DNA of 6,575 bases from TMED23 sp964639965. Lineage in GTDB: Bacteria > Pseudomonadota > Alphaproteobacteria > Rhodospirillales > UBA2165. Under the pieces are notes generated by a model. It worked only from the letters and a program-made list of their open reading frames with translations. It did not search any database and was not told where the DNA came from. Where the stretch lies: NCBI GenBank assembly GCA_964639965.1, contig CAZXGI010000113.1:1-6575 (forward strand), in the 5' to 3' direction. Position 1 is the stretch's first letter, and every line of letters starts with the position of its first letter. Below are positions 1 to 4,817 of this stretch, piece by piece. The translations under genes were made by a program, and so were the position numbers.

Positions 1-1193
1 GGATCCGATTTAAGGTAACCCCCCAATGCTATTGGAAAATCTTCAGCACTTTTTCGGTAAAACTTGCATATAGAACCTAACGGTATCTGGACGTCAGGTT
101 CAGCAGATATAATTTCAGAATTAGGCGGATCTTGTCTTGAAAACACATGAGCACCTTTAAATGAGCGCCTAAAAATTGGCACTAAACGATCACTACACTC
201 TATTACAACACCCGCACTATTTTTAGAGAGCTCTTGTAGGGTGTTAGCAAACATAATTTCGTCACCAATACCTTGTTCACTCCAAACTAAAATCTTTTTG
301 TTTTTAAGGTCCTCACCTTGCCACATCGCCTGGGAAAATTCACGGCGTGTCGATGGGAATTCCGGACAACGCCAGCGCCATTCATTATGTTCCCATCCTA
401 GCTTGAAATTCTCAGCCATCAACATTACGCGACTGAGATTGAAATGAGCTTCAGCGAAATCTTGATCAATAACCAACGCATTATTTAAGGCGCCTTCGGC
501 TTTTTCTAGTTGATTCAAATCAAGAAATGAAACACCTAAATTATTATGGGCTTGCACGTCATTTTCATCAAGAGCAATGGCCTTATTAAACTGACAAATA
601 GATTTTTTTATCTCTCCTTTGGCGCGATAAGCCAATCCTAAGTTAACATAAGCATTTGCATAAGTATCATCACAATCTATTGCCCGTTTAAAACTGTTTA
701 TTGATTCTTCTATTCTCCCCAACCCGAGAAAAGCTAGGCCATGCGCCTCATGCGCTTGAACTGATTTCGGATCACATGAAAGTGCCTTCTCCGATGCTGA
801 TAATGCTTCATCAGTCCGATTTGATAACCCATAAACAATTGACAGCTTGCATGTAAGGGTCAACTCATCAGAACGGTATAATAATGCCCGTTCTAACATG
901 TTTATTGATTCAGAAAATCGCCCCACGGCACACATATTATTACTTGAAAGCTCAAGGCATTTTACCAGATTCTTAGTATAGTCGTGACGGTCTGGTAAAA
1001 TTTCATGAGCCTGTTCAAAAAAATCAATTGCCTTATCAAAATCACCAAGCTGCATATTTATGAGGCCTAGACTATTTAACGCTTCTGTATTGCCTGGCTC
1101 AGTAATTAGAATTTTTAGCGCTAAAGAATTTAGTTCAACAAGCTTAGAATCAATATCATTTTCTTTGTTTAACCTATTATTTTCAGTCGGCAT
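1..1193 (-). CDS. TPR-repeat protein with glycosyltransferase-like C-terminal domain (3' end cut by window edge)
   Basis: An open frame runs from an ATG at 1191-1193 to the window edge without a stop, giving 397 residues so far. Residues about 37-260 are tandem tetratricopeptide repeats, with recurring G/A/Y-L-F-A spacing, for example NLGLAYRAKGEIKKSICQF (184-202) and NNLGVSFLDLNQLEKA (217-232). After a linker with W-E-W-R-W (about 268-275), the motif WSEQGIGDEIMFA (304-316) begins the domain found in TPR-linked, GT9/heptosyltransferase-like proteins, where an EQGLGD-type loop starts a nucleotide-sugar-binding fold. No signal peptide is visible, so the protein is probably cytoplasmic. It starts 9 nt after the kdsC stop, so it is likely cotranscribed with kdsB-kdsC and takes part in glycan or polysaccharide assembly. 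Its actual substrate cannot be read from the sequence. The ribosome-binding site is weak, which suggests coupling to kdsC translation. TPR and C-terminal family assignment are fairly secure; catalytic activity is inferred. Confidence 0.85.
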   Translation of the reverse strand, partial: MPTENNRLNKENDIDSKLVELNSLALKILITEPGNTEALNSLGLINMQLGDFDKAIDFFEQAHEILPDRHDYTKNLVKCLELSSNNMCAVGRFSESINMLERALLYRSDELTLTCKLSIVYGLSNRTDEALSASEKALSCDPKSVQAHEAHGLAFLGLGRIEESINSFKRAIDCDDTYANAYVNLGLAYRAKGEIKKSICQFNKAIALDENDVQAHNNLGVSFLDLNQLEKAEGALNNALVIDQDFAEAHFNLSRVMLMAENFKLGWEHNEWRWRCPEFPSTRREFSQAMWQGEDLKNKKILVWSEQGIGDEIMFANTLQELSKNSAGVVIECSDRLVPIFRRSFKGAHVFSRQDPPNSEIISAEPDVQIPLGSICKFYRKSAEDFPIALGGYLKSD

Positions 1194-1202
1194 AAAATAC
1201 TA

Positions 1203-1709
1203 CTATCTTTGTAGACTAATAATAAGGTCGCAAACTTCACGCACAGCGCCCTCACCACCTTTTTTCTTTGTAATAAATAATGCTGCTGACAATACCTCAT
1301 CAGTCGCATCTATCACCGTCATTGGACAGCCCACTGCTCCAAAAACTGGTAAATCGTTTAAGTCATCCCCGACATGCCCAACTTGATTAAGATCAATACC
1401 CATCTCATCACAAATACGAACAATCGTTGCTAGTTTGTCCTCACATTCAAGAAAAACATAATCCACACCAAGTCGATGCCCTCGATGAGCTATAGCGGGT
1501 GTTGAACTCGCTGTGATAATAGCTACTTTTACACCCGATGTTTGGAGCCGTTGAATACCAAGACCATCTTTCACGTTAAATTTCCGGAGCTCCTCCCCAT
1601 CATCAGTAAAATAAAGACCTCCGTCTGTTAATACTCCATCTGTATCAAGCGTTAAAAGCTTTATACTTGCAAGACGTTCTAAAAATTGTTCTTTAGTCAA
1701 TTGGTTCAT
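1203..1709 (-). CDS. kdsC: 3-deoxy-D-manno-octulosonate 8-phosphate phosphatase (KdsC-type HAD hydrolase)
   Basis: This 168-residue protein has the length and capless HAD architecture of KdsC, which removes phosphate from KDO-8-phosphate to give KDO in the cytoplasm. HAD motif I is DTDGVLTDG (22-30), with D22 as the expected nucleophile and D24 as the acid/base. Motif II is T66 in AIITAS, motif III is K92, and motif IV is GDDLND (114-119), which binds Mg2+. The KdsC C-terminal signature GGEGAVRE is present at 151-158. An oddity is that the usual ITGR after motif II is ITAS here (65-68), so the Arg of the classic enzymes is missing. The start ATG overlaps the kdsB stop by 4 nt and has a GAGG site 8 nt upstream, indicating translational coupling. 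The kdsB neighbour supports the KDO role. A phosphatase for a related 3-deoxy-ulosonic acid is the main alternative. Confidence 0.88.
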   Translation of the reverse strand: MNQLTKEQFLERLASIKLLTLDTDGVLTDGGLYFTDDGEELRKFNVKDGLGIQRLQTSGVKVAIITASSTPAIAHRGHRLGVDYVFLECEDKLATIVRICDEMGIDLNQVGHVGDDLNDLPVFGAVGCPMTVIDATDEVLSAALFITKKKGGEGAVREVCDLIISLQR

Positions 1710-2437
1710 TCTTTATTCCTCAAGATGGCTTCTACCTTGATTAGATCTTCAGGTGTATCAACGCCAAAAGACGCTGACGACACGGGAGTACAAGCTATCC
1801 TATAACCATGTTCAAGATAACGCATAACTTCAATACTCTCGGCTCTCTCAACTGGCCCGCGTTCAAGGCTAGAAAATAACATTAGTGAGTCACGTGTAAA
1901 AGCGTATAAGCCAACATGTACCGTCCGTTGCATATTCTCTGCGAGTGGATAAGGAACAGGTAAACGTGAGAACGTAATAACGCAATCATCCAAACTTGGT
2001 ACCAAATGAACAATCGAAGGATCATTCAATTGTTCCGTACTTGCCTTTTCAATATAACCCGTAGCAAGTCCAATATCCTTATCCATTGCAGTCATAAGGC
2101 AGGAAGCAACTGTATTAATAGCCTCGGGTTCAATTAGCGGCTCATCACCTTGTATATTAACATAGACATCCGCTAATTTTTTTTCAGCAACTTCAGCTAT
2201 TCTATCACTGCCCGTTGAGTGGGATGATGAGGTCATAATAAAATCTAAACCGTTTTCTACACAATAGTCCGCTATGCGTTCGTCGTCAGTAGCGACTATC
2301 GTTTCAGATATGACTGTAGCCTTTCCAACTTGCTCCCAAACCCATTGGATCATCGCCTTACCGGCAATTTCCTTAAGTGGCTTGCCTGGAAACCTCGTTG
2401 ATGCCCAGCGTGCTGGAATAACACCAAGTACTTTCAT
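1706..2437 (-). CDS. kdsB: 3-deoxy-manno-octulosonate cytidylyltransferase (CMP-KDO synthetase)
   Basis: The 243-residue product activates KDO with CTP to CMP-KDO, the donor used by KDO transferases for LPS inner core or capsule linkers. It acts in the cytoplasm and needs Mg2+. The N-terminal nucleotide-binding signature IPARWASTRFPGKPL lies at 7-21, followed by VATDDERI (48-55), HSTGSDRIAEV (73-83), the metal-binding NIQGDEP (94-100) and GVDTPEDL (225-232). The length is typical of KdsB (about 245-250). The frame could be extended one codon to a TTG, but the ATG at 2435-2437 is chosen because AAGGG at 2444-2448 sits 6 nt from it and only 3 nt from the TTG. The segment GPVERAESIEVMRYLE replaces the more usual SPLExxExLEQLRxLE, so this is a somewhat divergent member. 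The gene overlaps kdsC by 4 nt. Confidence 0.93.
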   Translation of the reverse strand: MKVLGVIPARWASTRFPGKPLKEIAGKAMIQWVWEQVGKATVISETIVATDDERIADYCVENGLDFIMTSSSHSTGSDRIAEVAEKKLADVYVNIQGDEPLIEPEAINTVASCLMTAMDKDIGLATGYIEKASTEQLNDPSIVHLVPSLDDCVITFSRLPVPYPLAENMQRTVHVGLYAFTRDSLMLFSSLERGPVERAESIEVMRYLEHGYRIACTPVSSASFGVDTPEDLIKVEAILRNKE

Positions 2438-2443
2438 CAAAAT

Positions 2444-2448
2444 CCCTT
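2444..2448 (-). promoter_or_regulatory. Ribosome-binding site of kdsB
   Basis: AAGGG on the minus strand lies 6 nt before the ATG at 2435-2437. The in-frame TTG just upstream would leave only 3 nt, so this site decides the ATG start. Confidence 0.7.
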
Positions 2449-2462
2449 AACCAATTAAACAA

Positions 2463-2490
2463 ACTATGCCATTCTGGCCACGATTGGCAA
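2463..2490 (-). promoter_or_regulatory. Possible sigma-70 promoter for the kdsB-kdsC-TPR block
   Basis: In the gap between the binding-protein gene and kdsB, minus-strand TTGCCA (2485-2490, 5 of 6 to the -35 consensus) is followed 16 nt later by CATAGT (2463-2468, 4 of 6 to the -10 consensus). This would place transcription start near 2456, about 20 nt before the kdsB start codon. The block could equally be read from upstream, since all six minus-strand genes are collinear and no convincing terminator separates them. The call is weak and rests on motif resemblance alone. Confidence 0.3.
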
Positions 2491-2495
2491 CCTGA

Positions 2496-3689
2496 CTAAT
2501 AAACGATTGGGACCCAATCACCATCCCTTATCTCGACCATTCTATACGCTTTTGAATATAAACCCATGTGATTTTCAGGCGACATCTTAACCAAACCATT
2601 AGCACCAACATAGTTATCCGTTTGCTCCAGCGCTTGTCTAATCTTTTTTGGATCAAAACTACGGGCTCGACGAACCGCCGAACTATAGAGCATAATAGCG
2701 TCGAAGGCATAAGAACCGTAAACAGTAGCTGTTACTTCCCAGCGCCGTTCAAATAACTTAATATAGTTTCGGAGCGTAGATTTTATCGGATCCGCCTCAG
2801 CTAGTTTATCAGCAATGACTATTGGGGGAACAGGTAACCGGACTCCCTCAGCAGCTGTTCCTGACAAATCAAGGTAATCTAATGTTGCAACCCCGTGTGT
2901 CTGATATAGAGGTATGCTAAATCCAAGCTTGCGGAAACCGCGCGTCACGTAAGCAGGTGAGGAACCAAAATCGATATTAAGAATTGCTTGTACCTTATTT
3001 TTCATTTGGATTCTTTTTAAAGGCTCGAGGACATTCCTGGTTTGAGAACGATAAATTTCGTCAGCGATAATCGAAATTCCCCGTATTTTTGCAATTTCCT
3101 TGCAGTGAGATCGCGTGGACGAGGCAAAACCATCATCACCTGAAATTAAACCTAAAAATTCTATTCCCCGCCGCTGCATATCATACAGCAATGTATTACA
3201 CGCCATCCGGTGTGTCTGTGAAGATTTGAAAACCCAACTGCGAATAGGATTAAGTAAAGCTCCCGAATTAGCCAAAGCTATAAACGGTAATTTTGCCTCA
3301 CTGATTATCGGTAACACTGACATAGTTGCACCTGAGGTCGAACCACCAATAATTACATCAACTTTATCAAAATAAATTAAACGCTTGACCGCTATTTGCG
3401 CTGTTCTAGGATCGGTTCCAACATCATAATCGATCAACTCAATTTTTCTACCTAACAATCCGCCGTCCGCGTTGATTAAATTCACATATAATTTTAGAGT
3501 CGCAAGAGCAGGCGCCCCAATGAACGACGCCTGACCAGTGATCGATAAAAAGGTTCCAATGCGTAGCGGTTCACTTGGTCCGGGTTCCGCTAACAATTTA
3601 TCTGAATTCCTCAAAAATACGAAAGTAACAAAAATTAAGATAGTGAGAAACGGTAATTTATAAATTAAAAGTCTAAGTTTAAACAACAT
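2496..3689 (-). CDS. Liv-type (type I) periplasmic substrate-binding protein, ABC transporter family
   Basis: The 397-residue product belongs to the leucine/amide-type periplasmic binding proteins (Peripla_BP_6), which bind branched-chain amino acids, amides or aromatic acids outside the inner membrane. A short basic N-terminus and a hydrophobic stretch at about 12-26 form a signal peptide, possibly cleaved after LLA at 32-34; no lipobox Cys is present. The mature part opens with LRIGTFLSITGQASFIG and contains the typical INADGGLLGRKIEL segment and VDVIIGGSTSGATMSVLPI. The late motif YVGANGLVKMSPENHMGL is the usual C-terminal signature. The ATG at 3687-3689 is preferred over the adjacent in-frame GTG because GGTGG lies 7 nt upstream. 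It overlaps the Rrf2 gene by 11 nt. No permease or ATPase gene is in view, so it works with a transporter encoded elsewhere or acts as a sensor. Benzoate or a related aromatic acid is a context-based guess for the ligand. Confidence 0.88.
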   Translation of the reverse strand: MLFKLRLLIYKLPFLTILIFVTFVFLRNSDKLLAEPGPSEPLRIGTFLSITGQASFIGAPALATLKLYVNLINADGGLLGRKIELIDYDVGTDPRTAQIAVKRLIYFDKVDVIIGGSTSGATMSVLPIISEAKLPFIALANSGALLNPIRSWVFKSSQTHRMACNTLLYDMQRRGIEFLGLISGDDGFASSTRSHCKEIAKIRGISIIADEIYRSQTRNVLEPLKRIQMKNKVQAILNIDFGSSPAYVTRGFRKLGFSIPLYQTHGVATLDYLDLSGTAAEGVRLPVPPIVIADKLAEADPIKSTLRNYIKLFERRWEVTATVYGSYAFDAIMLYSSAVRRARSFDPKKIRQALEQTDNYVGANGLVKMSPENHMGLYSKAYRMVEIRDGDWVPIVY

Positions 3690-4098
3690 CACGTTGCCAC
3701 CGCATTGTTTTTAAAAGTGTATCAAGTGTAATAGAACCAAAAGTTGCTTGGGTAATTTCGTCAACTTCATTGCGGATCATCAGAAGAGCACGCCCAATAT
3801 CTGTTCCATCACCTAAATCAGGAGAGCTAGACATCTCACCCCCAATATCTTCAAATATATTTATCACATCCATCAGCGTCACGCGTTTAGAATTGCCCGA
3901 GAACCGATATCCACCACCCGCACCCCGCATTGCATCAACTAAACCTGCCCGACCAAGATCACGTAAAACCTTAGCTAGGTGGTTAGATGAAATACCATAC
4001 TTATCCGCAATATCTGTGGCAGAAAGTTGACGAGAAGGATCTCGCGCGAGTTCTAAGACCGCATACAAACCGTATTGGGTTGCTTTATGTAATTTCAC
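3679..4098 (-). CDS. Rrf2-family transcriptional regulator lacking Fe-S cysteines (BadM-like candidate)
   Basis: This 139-residue protein is a full-length Rrf2 regulator. It has the family opening KLHKATQYGLYAVLELA (2-18), a winged helix-turn-helix at about 26-54 (ATDIADKYGISSNHLAKVL) and the wing RGAGGGYRF (58-66). A dimerisation helix follows (about 99-120). IscR, NsrR and RirA carry three cysteines in the region equivalent to 88-105, but this protein has none anywhere, so it cannot hold a Cys-ligated cluster. The start is GTG at 4096-4098: the upstream in-frame codons reach a stop without another start, AAGGG lies 9 nt upstream, and the family N-terminus begins exactly here. It sits between a GNAT gene and a binding-protein gene, divergent from boxCB. 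BadM of Rhodopseudomonas palustris is an Rrf2 repressor of benzoate genes, so a role in controlling the box operon is plausible. The effector is unknown. Confidence 0.9.
   Translation of the reverse strand: MKLHKATQYGLYAVLELARDPSRQLSATDIADKYGISSNHLAKVLRDLGRAGLVDAMRGAGGGYRFSGNSKRVTLMDVINIFEDIGGEMSSSPDLGDGTDIGRALLMIRNEVDEITQATFGSITLDTLLKTMRWQRDVV
3697..3701 (-). promoter_or_regulatory. Ribosome-binding site of the binding-protein gene, inside the Rrf2 coding region
   Basis: GGTGG on the minus strand is 7 nt from the ATG at 3687-3689 and only 4 nt from the alternative GTG (3690-3692). It favours the ATG and lies within the last codons of the Rrf2 gene, which implies translational coupling. Confidence 0.5.
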
Positions 4099-4107
4099 CC
4101 AGATTTT

Positions 4108-4112
4108 CCCTT
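4108..4112 (-). promoter_or_regulatory. Ribosome-binding site of the Rrf2 gene (GTG start)
   Basis: AAGGG on the minus strand sits 9 nt before the GTG at 4096-4098, in the 30-nt gap after the GNAT stop. It supports the GTG as the real start. Confidence 0.55.
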
Positions 4113-4128
4113 ATCTATTCTTGGTAAT

Positions 4129-4599
4129 TTAACGGAGTGATTTTTCCAATTCAATGAAAGGCCCCCCCATCATACCTTGAGCTCTAAAAAATGACATGTT
4201 TAGCTGATCCCGTCGCGCTATCATTGTTCTAACAGAATTTGCGCCATCGCTTTTAAAGTGTTCACAAATTGCATTAAATAATCCTTCACCGATACCCTGA
4301 ACACGATGTTCAGGACTAACACCGATAGCAAATATCCAACCGCAAGGGCGAGATCCAAACTCCCAAGCACGAACTTCGCCCACTATAAACCCCAGTATCT
4401 CAGCAGGACTTTTTGGGTTTAAAGATGTAGCGACAATAATATGGCTAGTGTCGGAGCGATTTAAGCGATCAAAACGATCCCTCCAATATGTTTTTTTTTC
4501 TATTCCACTTACTAGCGCATCTAGATCTATAACTTTTTGTAAATCATCAACTTCTGCAGATCGTATGCTTATATTAACACACTCTTTATTCGAATTCAT
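4129..4599 (-). CDS. GNAT-family N-acetyltransferase
   Basis: The 156-residue product has the size and order of elements of a single-domain GNAT enzyme, which transfers acetyl from acetyl-CoA to an amine. NISIRSAEVDDLQKVIDLD (9-27) is the first strand and helix. The core strand GWIFAIGVSPEHRVQGIGEGL (87-107) contains the acetyl-CoA pyrophosphate loop R99-x-x-G102-x-G104. The C-terminal part, SFFRAQGMMGGPFIELEK (136-153), is the final alpha-beta unit. The ATG at 4597-4599 has GAAGGG 5 nt upstream (4605-4610). It is the first gene of the minus-strand unit, 30 nt ahead of the Rrf2 gene, and is divergent from boxC. From memory, the R. palustris benzoate cluster also carries an acetyltransferase gene (badL) beside badM, which would make this a BadL-like protein. 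The substrate could be an aminobenzoate-like compound or a lysine of a CoA ligase; the sequence does not decide. Confidence 0.87.
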   Translation of the reverse strand: MNSNKECVNISIRSAEVDDLQKVIDLDALVSGIEKKTYWRDRFDRLNRSDTSHIIVATSLNPKSPAEILGFIVGEVRAWEFGSRPCGWIFAIGVSPEHRVQGIGEGLFNAICEHFKSDGANSVRTMIARRDQLNMSFFRAQGMMGGPFIELEKSLR

Positions 4600-4629
4600 A
4601 ATCGCCCTTCAGTTTATAAAATTTGTTAC

Positions 4630-4658
4630 TTGACAGAATGATAGGAAAAAGGGAATAT
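4630..4658 (+). promoter_or_regulatory. Alternative upstream boxC promoter candidate
   Basis: A perfect TTGACA (4630-4635) is followed after 17 nt by GAATAT (4653-4658, 3 of 6 to the -10 consensus). If used, the -10 and start site would run into the inverted repeat beginning at 4656, so a bound regulator would block it. The poor -10 makes it less likely than the promoter at 4734-4763. Confidence 0.25.
4638..4643 (-). promoter_or_regulatory. Possible -10 element for the GNAT-Rrf2-binding protein unit
   Basis: Minus-strand TATCAT matches 5 of 6 positions of the -10 consensus and would start transcription near 4631, about 30 nt before the GNAT start codon. No good -35 hexamer is found at normal spacing; that region is occupied by the inverted repeat at 4656-4689, which would fit autoregulation. 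Motif evidence only. Confidence 0.3.
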
Positions 4659-4689
4659 GTAAATAGGTATTTTAGTACCGATTTACATA
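4656..4689. repeat. 34-bp near-perfect inverted repeat, candidate operator
   Basis: The left arm TATGTAAATAGGTA (4656-4669) and right arm TACCGATTTACATA (4676-4689) are reverse complements at 13 of 14 positions, separated by TTTTAG (4670-4675). The only mismatch is at 4665/4680. Neither arm is followed by a run of T and both flanking genes point away from it, so it is not a terminator. Its position between two divergent units, its two-fold symmetry and its length fit a dimeric regulator's binding site. The adjacent Rrf2 protein is the obvious candidate, though its core GGTA-N6-TACC does not match a Rrf2 site I can recall. A TetR, MarR or other regulator encoded elsewhere is possible. Confidence 0.75.
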
Positions 4690-4733
4690 ATTTAATTTTT
4701 TTGGTAAAATTTTCAGTTTTAATCTCAAATAAA

Positions 4734-4763
4734 TAGATATAAACACCTTAGATTGTTTATAAT
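4734..4763 (+). promoter_or_regulatory. Probable sigma-70 promoter of boxC-boxB
   Basis: A perfect TATAAT (4758-4763) is preceded after 18 nt by TAGATA (4734-4739, 4 of 6 to the -35 consensus). Transcription would start near 4770, giving a leader of about 48 nt. The weak -35 leaves room for control by an activator. The inverted repeat at 4656-4689 lies about 80-115 nt upstream of this start. Confidence 0.5.
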
Positions 4764-4800
4764 GTACTTGCTTTTAAAAAAAACAATTAAGCTGAGAAAT

Positions 4801-4810
4801 AGGAAAAAGA
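4801..4810 (+). promoter_or_regulatory. Weak ribosome-binding region of boxC
   Basis: AGGA (4801-4804) lies 13 nt from the ATG, which is long, and AAGA (4807-4810) lies 7 nt from it, which is well spaced but poor. The start is nevertheless supported by the BoxC-like N-terminal residues DFSTKPEQYKHWKL. Confidence 0.4.
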
Positions 4811-4817
4811 TTCTATC

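Larger units (their letters stand above)
4600..4817. other. Divergent AT-rich intergenic regulatory region between the GNAT unit and boxCB
   Basis: This 218-bp stretch has no coding potential that I can support and is visibly richer in A+T than the flanking genes. It must hold the promoters of both divergent units. It contains a 34-bp inverted repeat (4656-4689), a consensus -10 hexamer for boxC (4758-4763), a consensus -35 hexamer (4630-4635), and A/T runs such as the T run at 4694-4702 and the A run at 4776-4783. Confidence 0.85.

Noticed and set aside
1..6. GGATCC at the very first base, possibly a cloning junction.
   Set aside because: Another GGATCC occurs uncut at 2788-2793, and the TPR reading frame is intact right up to position 1. 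It may mark a clone end but shows no biological feature.
1060..1386. Plus-strand 108-codon open frame spanning the TPR/kdsC junction.
   Set aside because: It lies antisense to two well-supported genes, and its Ser/Phe-rich translation is typical of a shadow frame with no recognisable family.
2468..2478. GCCA-TTC-TGGC hairpin in the gap before kdsB, considered as a terminator or attenuator.
   Set aside because: The stem is only 4 bp and has no T tract; it also overlaps the spacer of the candidate kdsB promoter.
2505..2519. Perfect 7-bp inverted repeat (GATTGGG-A-CCCAATC) at the 3' end of the binding-protein gene, considered as a terminator.
   Set aside because: It lies inside the coding sequence (residues DWVPI), a hairpin would have only about 6 pairs with a 3-nt loop, and no T run follows on the minus strand.
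4448..4633. Plus-strand 61-codon open frame running from inside the GNAT gene into the intergenic region.
   Set aside because: It is antisense to the GNAT coding region, has no convincing ribosome-binding site and ends within the regulatory spacer; it looks like chance.
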